Assembly (NCBI RefSeq): GCF_007828865.1 | Contig: NZ_VIVK01000001.1 | Location: forward strand, 4,340,001 to 4,404,000 | From: Kribbella amoyensis | GTDB taxonomy: Bacteria > Actinomycetota > Actinomycetes > Propionibacteriales > Kribbellaceae | Direction of reading: 5' to 3' | Length of the DNA: 64,000 bases | In this document: positions 49,764 through 57,683 of the stretch, piece by piece | Layout of the letters: every line of letters starts with the position of its first letter | Position numbering within the stretch: position 1 is the first letter of the stretch | Made by a program: the position numbers and the translations under genes | Notes under the pieces: generated by a model | Told to the model about the DNA's origin: nothing | Database searches by the model: none | The model's input: the letters and a program-made list of their open reading frames with translations, nothing else

Positions 49764-49948
49764 CCGACGGGATTCGAGGGAACCGCAAATTCGACATCGT
49801 CTGCGTCGTCTCGGCAGCGATGGCCTGCGGCCGTGGAATCCTTGCGCTGCGGATCTGGAGGCACTCGCTGAGCTGATCGGGAAGTGCGCTCAGGTCGCCG
49901 GGCTGCGACAGCGTTATCCGGATTATTCGACCACTCGAGGGCGCAAAT

Positions 49949-50623
49949 ATGACTGAGCCGGACCACAGGGGTCACACCTACGTCGACCTGACCTCGTCGG
50001 AGTACGCCGGCCGATTCGCGTCGAGCCAGGCCAGGACATATCGCAAGACGACCAAGGTGAAGGCATGGCAGCTCACTCAGGACACACCCCTGGCCACGGT
50101 GCTGGCGGATGGGACGCGGGAGACTGATCGGATGGCACCGGCGGAGCACTGGGTGGTGGAGAACCCCGGTGGTGAGCAGTACGCCGTCGAGCCGGAGAAG
50201 TTCGAGGCACTCTACGACGCCACGAGCGAGCCGGGAGTGTTTCAGGCCAAGGGGCGGATCCGGGCTATCGAGAACCCGACCGGTGGCCCGGTCTGGATCA
50301 ACGCGCCGTGGGGCGAGCCGCAGTACGGTTCCGCCGATTGCCGATTCGCCTGCTCCGTACTGGCCGATGGGTCACTCGATCTTGCCAAGCCGTACATCAT
50401 CGGGCGCGCCGAACTGAAGCAGACCTACGCCGAAGAGGTCTCGCCGGACAGATTCGCCAGTGCCGGCCAAGCACCTGCTCACCTCGCAGCCTCCACCCGA
50501 GGCCTCGACAACAAAAGCGGCGCCCAGCAGACCGAAAACAACGCGGCCGCCCGACACGGCGAGGCACCACGCCGCCCACCAGCAACGACCAACACGCCCC
50601 GCGATCCTCGAGCGCTTGGCTGA
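49949..50623 (+). CDS. hypothetical protein with a PGDYG-like module
   Basis: A 224-residue protein. A central part (YRKTTKVKAWQLTQDTPLAT, then HWVVENPGGEQYAVEPEKFEALYD) resembles PGDYG-type small modules found near phage-like and toxin loci. The C-terminal 50 residues are low in complexity. GAGGG at 49937-49941 lies 7 nt before the ATG. An open frame in another phase ends at 49956 and may be the rest of a broken gene (49764-49956). It is the last gene before the insertion sequence. Function unknown. Confidence 0.45.
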   Translation: MTEPDHRGHTYVDLTSSEYAGRFASSQARTYRKTTKVKAWQLTQDTPLATVLADGTRETDRMAPAEHWVVENPGGEQYAVEPEKFEALYDATSEPGVFQAKGRIRAIENPTGGPVWINAPWGEPQYGSADCRFACSVLADGSLDLAKPYIIGRAELKQTYAEEVSPDRFASAGQAPAHLAASTRGLDNKSGAQQTENNAAARHGEAPRRPPATTNTPRDPRALG

Positions 50624-50706
50624 CACCGCAACGCCACCCCCGGCCGACGCGCGGCGATGCACCCCCGGACCACCTGATGGGTCCTGATCCGGGCCGCAGA
50701 CGCGGG

Positions 50707-50721
50707 TTTGTGGGGTGGGGC
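50707..50721 (+). repeat. left copy of the 15-bp target-site duplication
   Basis: TTTGTGGGGTGGGGC, directly beside the left end of the insertion sequence. The identical copy is at 52120-52134. Confidence 0.8.
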
Positions 50722-50727
50722 TGTCCA

Positions 50728-50771
50728 GTCTCGGGTGATGGTTGACGTGCGGTGCTCGGTTGATGCTTGAC
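50728..50771 (+). repeat. two 19-bp end repeats at the left end of the IS
   Basis: GTCTCGGGTGATGGTTGAC at 50728-50746, and a second copy at 50753-50771 ending TTGATGCTTGAC. They match the right-end repeats in inverted orientation. Confidence 0.6.
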
Positions 50772-50779
50772 GGTTTTGG

Positions 50780-51970
50780 TTAGGTTGAGGCGGGTTTGGC
50801 GGCCCGCTTCTTACGGATTTCTCCTCTCGATTCGCGGACGACGGTGCGGAGGAGGTCGTTGCCGGACCAGAACTCGAGGATTCGGTCGGTGACATGGACG
50901 TCGACGAGTTCGCCGTAGCGGTGTTTGCCGACGGAGACCTGTTGCCAGGCGACGCAGACGACGCCGTTGGAGGCGACGCGCCGGGTGATCCAGTCGGTGC
51001 CGGTGCGTCGGTCGGCCAGGGCGGTCAGGTCGAGGGCGGGGCCGGGGTCGGTGGCGCGGGTGGCGAAGCGTTCGGCCGGCGTGCAGCGGCCGATCGATTG
51101 GTGTGGCCGGTCGGTGTTGTACTCGTGCACCCAGGCGTCGATCACCGCCTGCGCCTGGGCGATCGAGGCGAAGGTCCGCCCGGCCAGGCATTCGCGGCGC
51201 AAGGTGCCGTGGAAGCGTTCGATCTTCCCGGTCGTGGTCGGTGACCGCGGCGCGGTCAGGATGTGTTCGATCCCGTTCTCGCGGCAGATCCGGTCGAACA
51301 ACACCTCCACCGGACGGCTGTTGTACCTGCCGGTGAAGACCTTGCCGTTGTCGGTCAGGACCTGGGTCGGGATCCCGTGACGGCCCAGCGCGGCCGCGAA
51401 CACCGCGCAGACCGGGCGGGTCGAGGCCCGTTCCACCAGCCCGGCCGCGACACAGAACCGCGAGTGATCATCGACGCCGGTCACCGCCTTCAGTTCCCGA
51501 CCGTCGTTGAGCAAGACGCCGCCCATCACGTCGAACTGCCACAGCTCCATCGGCCGGCCCCGCTCCCAGCGCCGATACACCCTGTCCCGGCTACGGCGCC
51601 GCCGCCCGGGGGCCACCAGCCCCAGCCGGGCCAACGCCCGGCCCACCGCCGCCCGCGACGGCAGCGGCTCCACCCCGTCGCGCCCCAACCGATACAGCAG
51701 CCGATCCGGACCCCAGGCCGGATGTAGCTGCCGCAGTTCGACCAGCCGCACCTCGACCTCGGCGGCCATCTGATGCGGACACGACACCGGGCGGTGCGAC
51801 CGGTCAGCCAAACCATCCAGACCCTGCTCGGCATACCGGCGCAACCAGTTGTGCAGCGTCTGCCGCGAAACCCCGACCTTCGCCGCCGCCTCGGTCACCG
51901 ACAACCGGTCCTCGACGACCGCAAGAACTGCCTGATATCGCTGCTCGACCACGCTGAGCTCCCGAAGCAT
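50780..51970 (-). CDS. IS481 family transposase
   Basis: A 396-residue DDE transposase. The N terminus has two HTH parts (LSVTEAAAKVGVSRQTLHNWLRRY, then a second in PSRAAVGRALARLG). The catalytic core has DDE residues: Asp in LWQFDVMGG, Asp in VLTDNGKVF, and Glu in GKIERFHGTLRRE. The C terminus is basic (RKKRAAKPAST). ATG 51970 has GGGGGTGG upstream. Length and motifs match IS481 members. The gene appears intact, so the element may be active. Confidence 0.95.
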   Translation of the reverse strand: MLRELSVVEQRYQAVLAVVEDRLSVTEAAAKVGVSRQTLHNWLRRYAEQGLDGLADRSHRPVSCPHQMAAEVEVRLVELRQLHPAWGPDRLLYRLGRDGVEPLPSRAAVGRALARLGLVAPGRRRRSRDRVYRRWERGRPMELWQFDVMGGVLLNDGRELKAVTGVDDHSRFCVAAGLVERASTRPVCAVFAAALGRHGIPTQVLTDNGKVFTGRYNSRPVEVLFDRICRENGIEHILTAPRSPTTTGKIERFHGTLRRECLAGRTFASIAQAQAVIDAWVHEYNTDRPHQSIGRCTPAERFATRATDPGPALDLTALADRRTGTDWITRRVASNGVVCVAWQQVSVGKHRYGELVDVHVTDRILEFWSGNDLLRTVVRESRGEIRKKRAAKPAST

Positions 51971-52025
51971 CAGCCCACCCCCTCTGCTCCTCAGCAATCA
52001 AGCCGAGAACGAGCAGGGAGTGGGT

Positions 52026-52113
52026 GTCAAGCATCAACCGAGACGGCGTAAACCATCAGCCGAGACGGTGGAAAGCCTCACCCGAGACGGATCTGTCCAT
52101 CATCAGGCGAGAC
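52026..52113 (-). repeat. four 19-bp end repeats at the right end of the IS
   Basis: On the minus strand: GTCTCGGTTGATGCTTGAC, GTCTCGGCTGATGGTTTAC, GTCTCGGGTGAGGCTTTCC and GTCTCGCCTGATGATGGAC, at 52026, 52048, 52070 and 52095. Steps of 22, 22 and 25 bp put them on one face of the helix. Confidence 0.7.
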
Positions 52114-52119
52114 TGCACA

Positions 52120-52134
52120 TTTGTGGGGTGGGGC
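52120..52134 (+). repeat. right copy of the 15-bp target-site duplication
   Basis: TTTGTGGGGTGGGGC. Its last six bases are the 3' end of the tRNA gene, so the insertion happened at the tRNA 3' end and left the tRNA intact. Confidence 0.8.
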
Positions 52135-52202
52135 GGGTGGGGCTCGAACCCACGACCCAAGGATTATGAGTCCTCTGCTCTGACCGGCTGAGCTACCGCC
52201 CC
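52129..52202 (-). tRNA. tRNA with CAT anticodon (elongator Met, or Ile2)
   Basis: A 74-nt cloverleaf on the minus strand. The acceptor GGGGCGG pairs with CCGCCCC. The D stem is GCTC/GAGC, the anticodon stem GAGGA/TCCTT with loop CTCATAA, and the T stem GTGGG/CCCAC with TTCGAGC. The anticodon is CAT; Met and lysidine-modified Ile2 cannot be separated by eye. CCA is not encoded. The IS lies directly after its 3' end. Confidence 0.9.
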
Positions 52203-52284
52203 TTGCTTTTGGTGACGCTCGGTTGGGTGATGGTATCGGACGGGGCGGGGGTGGGGCGGTTGGGTGGGCTGGGAGGATGGAGGG

Positions 52285-52806
52285 GTGAGATTCCGTCGTA
52301 CTGCGTGGCCTGCTGAGGTTGTCGAGAGTGTCCGGGTGGCTGCTGGTGGCAAGGAGGAGGTGCTTGCGGCCGTGCAGCTCGCCGATGGTGGGTGGGTGGC
52401 CGGGTCGCGGGCCGCGGTCTTCCTGCCGGACGGGGACAAGTTGCGGCGGGTCGGGTGGGAGGCGATCGAGCGGGCGGCTTGGGACGCGGACGCGTCCGTT
52501 CTCCGGGTTTTCGAGACCACCGCGTTCGGTACCCCGCTGAACGTGACCGAGCTCGCGGTGGAGGACCCGGGCCGGTTCGGGCAGCTGCTGCGGGAGCGGG
52601 TCGACGCGAGTGTGCTGGTGCAGCGGCACGTGCCGTTGGTCGGGAAGAAGGGCGTCCGGATCGTCGGGCGGCGGAATCCGGCCGAGCGGGACGCGGCGGT
52701 GACGTGGAACTTCGTTCTGGACAAGGGATTGGAGCCGGATCGGCCGGGTCTGATCGAGGCCGCGGAGGGGGCGTTGCGGGCGGTCCGGGAGGAGTTCGGA
52801 ATCTGA
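52285..52806 (+). CDS. conserved hypothetical protein (actinobacterial)
   Basis: A 173-residue protein of mixed alpha/beta character: strands such as EVLAAVQLADGGWVAGSRAAVFLPDG and a long C-terminal helix (EAAEGALRAVREEFGI). It is rich in Val, Arg and Glu and contains no catalytic motif that I can assign. A PH-like fold is possible. GTG 52285 is the likely start; GAGGAT lies 6 nt upstream. Located between the two tRNA genes. Function unknown. Confidence 0.7.
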   Translation: MRFRRTAWPAEVVESVRVAAGGKEEVLAAVQLADGGWVAGSRAAVFLPDGDKLRRVGWEAIERAAWDADASVLRVFETTAFGTPLNVTELAVEDPGRFGQLLRERVDASVLVQRHVPLVGKKGVRIVGRRNPAERDAAVTWNFVLDKGLEPDRPGLIEAAEGALRAVREEFGI

Positions 52807-52921
52807 TCCGGCAGGCACCTGGACGGCCGGATCCGGGGGCCCGAATCCCGTTTTTGTAGTTCGGCGTCCGCCTGCTAACCTAATCCGGTCCTCGGGGATC
52901 GGGGGCAGGAAACACCACTGA

Positions 52922-52994
52922 TCCCGCGTAGCTCAATTGGCAGAGCAGCCGGCTGTTAACCGGCAGGTTACTGGTTCGAGTCCAGTCGCGGGAG
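52922..52994 (+). tRNA. tRNA-Asn (GTT)
   Basis: A 73-nt cloverleaf: acceptor TCCCGCG/CGCGGGA, D stem GCTC/GAGC, anticodon stem GCCGG/CCGGC with loop CTGTTAA (anticodon GTT), T stem ACTGG/CCAGT with loop TTCGAGT. CCA is not encoded. A terminator hairpin follows 11 nt later. Confidence 0.97.
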
Positions 52995-53005
52995 CAATCA
53001 CAGAC

Positions 53006-53033
53006 AGGCCGGTTCCACACCAGGAACCGGCCT
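53006..53033 (+). terminator. terminator of tRNA-Asn
   Basis: AGGCCGGTTCC (53006-53016) pairs perfectly with 53023-53033 around ACACCA. The T-rich TCTTCGTT follows. Confidence 0.8.
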
Positions 53034-53067
53034 TCTTCGTTCCCGCACACCCTGAGGACCACCTCCG

Positions 53068-53730
53068 ATGGACCCCCACCTGGACGTCACCACGCGTCTC
53101 GTCGGACCCGGCCGCGTGACGTTGTCGGACCGGCGGACCGAGCAGGCCTGGACGGTCGAGCTCGCGGCGTACCGGCTGGCCGTCCATCCGGTGACACAGG
53201 CCGAGTACGCCGCGGTGACGGGTGATCGGCCGAGTGCGTCGGACGGTGGGCGATTGCCGGTCGAGTCGGTGTCGTGGTGGGACGCGGTCCGGTACTGCAA
53301 TGCGCTGTCCGAGCAGGCCGGCCTGGTCCCGGCGTACGAGCTGGCGGCCGACGATGTCAGGTGGGATCGGGCGGCCGACGGGTACCGGTTGCCCACCGAG
53401 GCCGAGTGGGAGTACGCCTGCCGGGCCGGGACGACGGGGGCGCGGTACGGCCGGCTCGACGACATCGCATGGTACCGGGCGAACTCCGGTGAGCGCGTGC
53501 ACGAGGTCGGTGGGAAGCAGCCGAATGAGTGGGGATTCCACGATCTCCTCGGCACCGTGTGGGAGTGGTGCTGGGACCTGTACGACCCCGACGTGTACGG
53601 CAGCTACCGCGTCCTGCGTGGCGGCGGGTGGTACGACGAGCACTGGAGTTGCCGTGCATCGGTGCGGCGGCGGAGTCACCCGACCCTGGCGATCGACGAT
53701 GTCGGGTTCCGGGTCGCGCGCACCGCCTGA
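53068..53730 (+). CDS. formylglycine-generating-enzyme-like (SUMF1) protein lacking the first catalytic Cys
   Basis: A 220-residue protein spanning one FGE-sulfatase fold: VHPVTQAEYAAVTG, the SVSWWDAVRYCNALS motif, YRLPTEAEWEYACRAG, and WGFHDLLGTVWEWCWD. The catalytic region reads RVLRGGGWYDEHWSCRASVRRRS, where active FGEs have two Cys (LCHPSYC); the first is Asp here and the second is kept. So it is probably not a sulfatase activator but a related FGE-like protein of other role. No sulfatase gene is near. GAGGA lies 9 nt before ATG 53068. Confidence 0.85.
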   Translation: MDPHLDVTTRLVGPGRVTLSDRRTEQAWTVELAAYRLAVHPVTQAEYAAVTGDRPSASDGGRLPVESVSWWDAVRYCNALSEQAGLVPAYELAADDVRWDRAADGYRLPTEAEWEYACRAGTTGARYGRLDDIAWYRANSGERVHEVGGKQPNEWGFHDLLGTVWEWCWDLYDPDVYGSYRVLRGGGWYDEHWSCRASVRRRSHPTLAIDDVGFRVARTA

Positions 53731-53930
53731 CCCGGGCTGAGGGCAACCGGTTGTGTTGCCAGCGGCAAACGTGTTCGACGCAAACCGGTCCACACCGGTC
53801 AGCCGATACCCCAAGTAATGGGTGGAATGCGCTGCGGCGGGTACCGGGGCGAAGTGGTGCAAGGGGTTGAGCCGAGGCGGGTGCGGAGTGTTGTCTGGTG
53901 TCGTCCCCACGATGCGGCTTGAGGGGTGCG

Positions 53931-55853
53931 ATGGCCGGAACCGAACCGGAGGACGCCGAGCGACCGGCGACCGTGGGGTCCCTCTACGACCAGCTGCCGG
54001 TGCTGCTGATGGGCCTGGAGGGACCCGAGCTGAGAATGGTCGCGCCGAATCCGGCGGCACTCGCCAACCTGGGCGGCCGGGACGCGATCGGCCGCTCGGT
54101 CCGCGAGGTGTTCCCGGAGGCGGAGGGGCAGACGTACTTCGAGCGGCTCGAGGACGTCCTGCGGACCGGCGAGCCGTACACCGGGACCGAGTGGCGGATC
54201 CAGCTCCCCACCGCCGACGGCGGGTTCGTCGAGCGGTACATGACCTTCGTCCTCAGTCCGTGGCGGTACCCCGACGGGCGGATCCGGGGCGTGGCCGCGG
54301 TCGCACAGGACGTCACCGAGTACGTGCTGGAGCAGCGGCAGGCGGAGTTGGACGCCGAGGGGTTCCGGCGGCAGATCCTGGCCGCTCGCGAGATCGCGGG
54401 CACCCTGCAGCAGGCGTTGTTGCCGACCGGGCTGCCCGTGGTTCCCGGGCTCGACATCGACGCGCGGTACCTGCTCGCCGAGGCGGACAACGCGGCGGGC
54501 GGCGACTGGTACGACGCGATCCCGCTGCCCGGCGGCCGGGTCGGTCTGGTGATCGGGGACGTGGTCGGTCACGGAGTGCGAGCGGCTGCCGCGATGGGCC
54601 AGCTCCGCGCCGTACTGCGCGCGTTCCTGCTGGAGACCGCGGATCCGTTGGCCGCGGTGGAACGGCTGGACCGGTTCGCCACCACGACCCGCGCGACGAC
54701 CACCGCGACCGTCTGCGTCGCCGTGATCGACCCGAGCAGCGGCGCCCTCACGTACTGCTCCGCCGGGCATCCGCCTCCGATGGTGGTCCCGGGGGACGGC
54801 GGTGCCGCCCGCTTCCTCTTCGCACCGGGGAGCCGGCCGCTGGCGTCGTCCGGTGAGTACGTGTCCGTCAGTGAGCACCTGGACCTCGGGGACGTCCTCC
54901 TGCTCTACAGCGACGGCCTGGTCGAGCGGCCGGCGCGTACGGCGAAGCAGGCGACCGTGGACCTACTCAGCGCGGCCACCCAGACGGCGGCCGGTAAGGC
55001 GTTCGCCTTGCCGGGGCCCGCTCGGACCAGTGCGCGCGTCGCAGAGCAGACGATGGAGCTGATCACCCGAGTCACCGGGCACAGCGATGACGTCACCCTG
55101 CTCGTCGCGCACCGCTGTCCGCCGATCGAGCCGCTGCATCGTGAAGGAACGGCGACCACGCGGACGGTCGGGGGCTGGCGGGTCGAGCTGGATCGGTGGC
55201 TGCACGAACTGGAGATCGACTTCGCCACGATGATCGGGCTGGAGCACGCGGTCCTCGAGGTGACCTCGAACGTGGTCGAGCACGCGTACGCGGGCGAAGC
55301 GGGACCCGTAGCGCTCGACGTCCGGCTCACCACCGACGGGGTGGTCCGCGTAACGGTGGCGGACCAGGGGACCTGGCGGCAGCCGGGGGAGCGGCCCGGG
55401 GGACGCGGGTTGGCGATGGCCGGGTCGATGGTCGAGCGACTCACCGTCGACCACGGAGAGACCGGGACCGAGGTCGTCATCGAGCAACGGGTGAGCCGTC
55501 CGGGCCGGACGAGCCGGGTCGCGGCCAGGCCGGTGCGGGGACCGGGCCACGGCTTCACCGTCGCCGTCGACGGACCGACGGTGGCGGTGAGCGGGCCGGT
55601 CGACATCGGCAGCGCCGCCGAGCTGAACCGGGTCCTGCGCCGCGTCGCACGGCACGCCGTCCGTCCGGTGACCGTTGACCTAGGCAACGTTACGCACCTG
55701 GCCAGCGCCGGGGTCCAGGTGCTGTTCGACGCCGTCGCCCGGGCCGGGAGCAACGGGAACAGGATCATCCTGCAGGCGCCGGCGGGCAGCCCGGCGCATC
55801 ACGTGATGGTGCTGACCGCCTTGCCGCACACGACGATGAACGGCTCCGGCTAG
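53931..55853 (+). CDS. PAS - SpoIIE phosphatase - HATPase - STAS multidomain signalling protein
   Basis: A 640-residue protein. A PAS-like sensor covers residues 15-125. A PP2C/SpoIIE phosphatase follows (about 140-385) with metal-site pieces AAGGDWYDAIPLPGG, IGDVVGHG, LLLYSDGLVE and GHSDDVTLLV. Next is an HATPase_c_2 serine kinase-like domain (about 405-520: LEVTSNVVEHAYAG, VADQGTW) and a C-terminal STAS anti-anti-sigma domain (about 545-640). It joins phosphatase, anti-sigma kinase and antagonist in one chain, a layout for partner-switch control of a sigma factor. ATG 53931 has AGGGG just upstream. Its TAG overlaps the convergent ANTAR stop as CTAG. Confidence 0.95.
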   Translation: MAGTEPEDAERPATVGSLYDQLPVLLMGLEGPELRMVAPNPAALANLGGRDAIGRSVREVFPEAEGQTYFERLEDVLRTGEPYTGTEWRIQLPTADGGFVERYMTFVLSPWRYPDGRIRGVAAVAQDVTEYVLEQRQAELDAEGFRRQILAAREIAGTLQQALLPTGLPVVPGLDIDARYLLAEADNAAGGDWYDAIPLPGGRVGLVIGDVVGHGVRAAAAMGQLRAVLRAFLLETADPLAAVERLDRFATTTRATTTATVCVAVIDPSSGALTYCSAGHPPPMVVPGDGGAARFLFAPGSRPLASSGEYVSVSEHLDLGDVLLLYSDGLVERPARTAKQATVDLLSAATQTAAGKAFALPGPARTSARVAEQTMELITRVTGHSDDVTLLVAHRCPPIEPLHREGTATTRTVGGWRVELDRWLHELEIDFATMIGLEHAVLEVTSNVVEHAYAGEAGPVALDVRLTTDGVVRVTVADQGTWRQPGERPGGRGLAMAGSMVERLTVDHGETGTEVVIEQRVSRPGRTSRVAARPVRGPGHGFTVAVDGPTVAVSGPVDIGSAAELNRVLRRVARHAVRPVTVDLGNVTHLASAGVQVLFDAVARAGSNGNRIILQAPAGSPAHHVMVLTALPHTTMNGSG

Positions 55854-56593
55854 TCCGGTGGTCTGCTGTTGGGCCAGCCGGCGCGGGTCCGCGGTACGTG
55901 GTCGTCGGGGAGTTGTCGGGTGTCGACGAGGTGGGCCGCGACCTGGTTGAGCTTCGTCTGGGTGTCCTGCGAGTACCTGCGCAGCACGGTGAACGCCTGC
56001 TCGCTGTCCAGGTTGAACCGCTCCATCAGGATGCCCACCGCGCGCCCGACCAGGCCGTGGCTGTCACTGGCGAGCTCGAGGTTGTCGAGGATCCGGGCGG
56101 CGTCCAGCGCGACCGTGACGTGCGCGGCGAGCAGCCCGGTCGCGCGGATCGTGGCCGGGCCGAACATGTCCGGCCGGGGATCGGCGACGATCAGCGCCCC
56201 GATCACGTGTTTGTTCCGGCTGGTCAGGCGGGCGCCGAGCACGCTGCGCCAGCCGAGCTCGATCGCCGCCGGTGACCAGGCCGGCCACGGTGAGTCGACG
56301 ACCAGGTCGGCCGCGGTCGGTTGGTTGGCCTGGCGCAGCAGGACATCGAGTGCGGGGCCTTCGCCGAGCCGGATCTGCTCGAGGTTCGCCGCGTGCAGGC
56401 CAGGGTCGGTCGCCGTGACGGCAACCGGTTGTCGCCGGTGGGTCATCACCAGCCCGACCGGTGAGCCGAGCAAGGCGGCCGCCGCTTCGACGGCGGCGGT
56501 TTCGGTGTGGGTCTGATCGGGACAGGCGTGCAGGTCGGCGGCCAGCTGCGCCAGTTGGGTCGGCGACAGCGGGTCTTTCCGTGTGAGCGTCAT
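55850..56593 (-). CDS. GAF and ANTAR domain-containing protein
   Basis: A 247-residue protein with an N-terminal GAF domain (about residues 20-165) and a C-terminal ANTAR domain (GRAVGILMERFNLDSEQAFTVL, RRYSQDTQTKLNQVAAHL). It closely resembles the ANTAR protein at 40865 in the last 60 residues. ATG 56593 is used; no clear ribosome binding site is seen. It converges on the SpoIIE-type gene and shares four bases (CTAG) of the stop codons. It may take part in the same stress network. Confidence 0.9.
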   Translation of the reverse strand: MTLTRKDPLSPTQLAQLAADLHACPDQTHTETAAVEAAAALLGSPVGLVMTHRRQPVAVTATDPGLHAANLEQIRLGEGPALDVLLRQANQPTAADLVVDSPWPAWSPAAIELGWRSVLGARLTSRNKHVIGALIVADPRPDMFGPATIRATGLLAAHVTVALDAARILDNLELASDSHGLVGRAVGILMERFNLDSEQAFTVLRRYSQDTQTKLNQVAAHLVDTRQLPDDHVPRTRAGWPNSRPPD

Positions 56594-56791
56594 GAGCTGT
56601 CGGCTCTCCGCCGCGGATGTTTCGGACGCCACTGCCTGATGGCCCGCGACGACCGCCCGAGGGGAACCGCGACTCCGTCCACCGTGGCACGGATCGCAGG
56701 GACACGCCACCTCCAGGGAAGTCGCAACACAATCTTTCCGCGATCGAGAGGACCGGCTCCGTACTCGCCCGGTTTCGTCCCCTACCCGGGC

Positions 56792-56797
56792 TACCGT
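56792..56797 (+). promoter_or_regulatory. -10 element for the leaderless xthA gene
   Basis: TACCGT, 7 nt before GTG 56805. No Shine-Dalgarno sequence. Confidence 0.5.
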
Positions 56798-56804
56798 AGG
56801 TCGG

Positions 56805-57674
56805 GTGCGAGTAGCGACCTGGAATGTGAATTCGGTGAAGCAGCGGATGCCGCGGTTGCTCGGGTGGTTGGACGAGCGGCAGCCGGATGTCGTCTGCCTG
56901 CAGGAGACGAAGCTCGCCGACGACGCGTTCACCGCGTTGCTCGGAGCGGAGCTCACCGCGCGCGGGTACGAGACAGCGTTGTCCGGCGAGGTCCAGTGGA
57001 ACGGCGTCGCCCTGTTGTCCAAGGTCGGGCTGGAGGACGTCGTCACCGGGGTCGCCGGTGCGCCGGGATTCCCGAAGCCGGAGGCGCGGGCGGTCGCGGC
57101 GACGTGTGGCGGGATCCGCGTGCACTCCCTCTACGTACCGAACGGGCGCGTGCCGGACTCGGACCACTACCAGTACAAGCTCGCCTGGCTCGCCGCGTTG
57201 ACCGAGGTCGTCGGCGCCGGACCGAGCGAGCAGATCGTCTGTGGCGACATGAACATCGCACCCACCGACGCGGACGTGTTCGACCCGGCCGCGTACGTCG
57301 GGTCGACGCACGTCACCGGGCCGGAGCGGAAGGCGCTGACCGAGCTGATGGCGAGCGCCGGACTGCATGACGTCGTCCGCGACCGGTGGCCGGACGAGCG
57401 GGTCTTCAGCTACTGGGACTACCGCGCCGGCATGTTCCACCAGGACCTCGGGATGCGGATCGACCTGATGCTCGCGTCGGACCCGGTGGCCGGGCGGGTC
57501 AAGGCAGCGTGGATCGATCGCAAGGCCCGCAAGGGCACCGGACCGAGCGACCACGCGCCCGTGATCGTCGATCTCGACGTCGCTCCCGACGGCGACCTCG
57601 GTCCGGTCGTACCACCCCCGTCGGCGCCGCGGACCACGCGTAAGCGCACCACCAAGCTCCCGCAGAACCGCTGA
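56805..57674 (+). CDS. xthA: exodeoxyribonuclease III / AP endonuclease
   Basis: A 289-residue DNA-repair nuclease of the exonuclease III family that cuts at abasic sites. The motifs are TWNVNSVKQRMPRLL, VVCLQETKLADD (metal-binding Glu), QWNGVALLSK, YVPNGRVPDSDHYQYKL, CGDMNIAPTDADVFDP, MRIDLMLAS and TGPSDHAPVIVDL (catalytic Asp-His). The C-terminal tail is Pro/Arg/Lys-rich, beyond the usual end. GTG 56805 is set by TACCGT 7 nt upstream. The next gene starts 9 nt after the stop. Confidence 0.95.
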   Translation: MRVATWNVNSVKQRMPRLLGWLDERQPDVVCLQETKLADDAFTALLGAELTARGYETALSGEVQWNGVALLSKVGLEDVVTGVAGAPGFPKPEARAVAATCGGIRVHSLYVPNGRVPDSDHYQYKLAWLAALTEVVGAGPSEQIVCGDMNIAPTDADVFDPAAYVGSTHVTGPERKALTELMASAGLHDVVRDRWPDERVFSYWDYRAGMFHQDLGMRIDLMLASDPVAGRVKAAWIDRKARKGTGPSDHAPVIVDLDVAPDGDLGPVVPPPSAPRTTRKRTTKLPQNR

Positions 57675-57683
57675 GCCGCCGGG

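Larger units (their letters stand above)
50722..52119 (-). mobile_element. complete IS481-type insertion sequence, 1398 bp
   Basis: The element has imperfect terminal inverted repeats beginning TGTCCAGTCTCGG (left) and TGTGCAGTCTCGC (right), about 20 of 25 bases identical, and a single transposase gene. A 15-bp duplication flanks it. Its right end touches the 3' end of a CAT-anticodon tRNA. Six copies of a 19-bp repeat lie near the ends, four at the right and two at the left, with about 22-bp steps, probably transposase-binding sites. The intact gene and duplication indicate a recent insertion. Confidence 0.9.

Noticed and set aside
50707..52134. The 15-bp repeat at a tRNA end as attL/attR of an integrative element
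   Set aside because: The enclosed 1398 bp hold only a DDE transposase with inverted ends; there is no integrase or excisionase. A target-site duplication explains the repeat.
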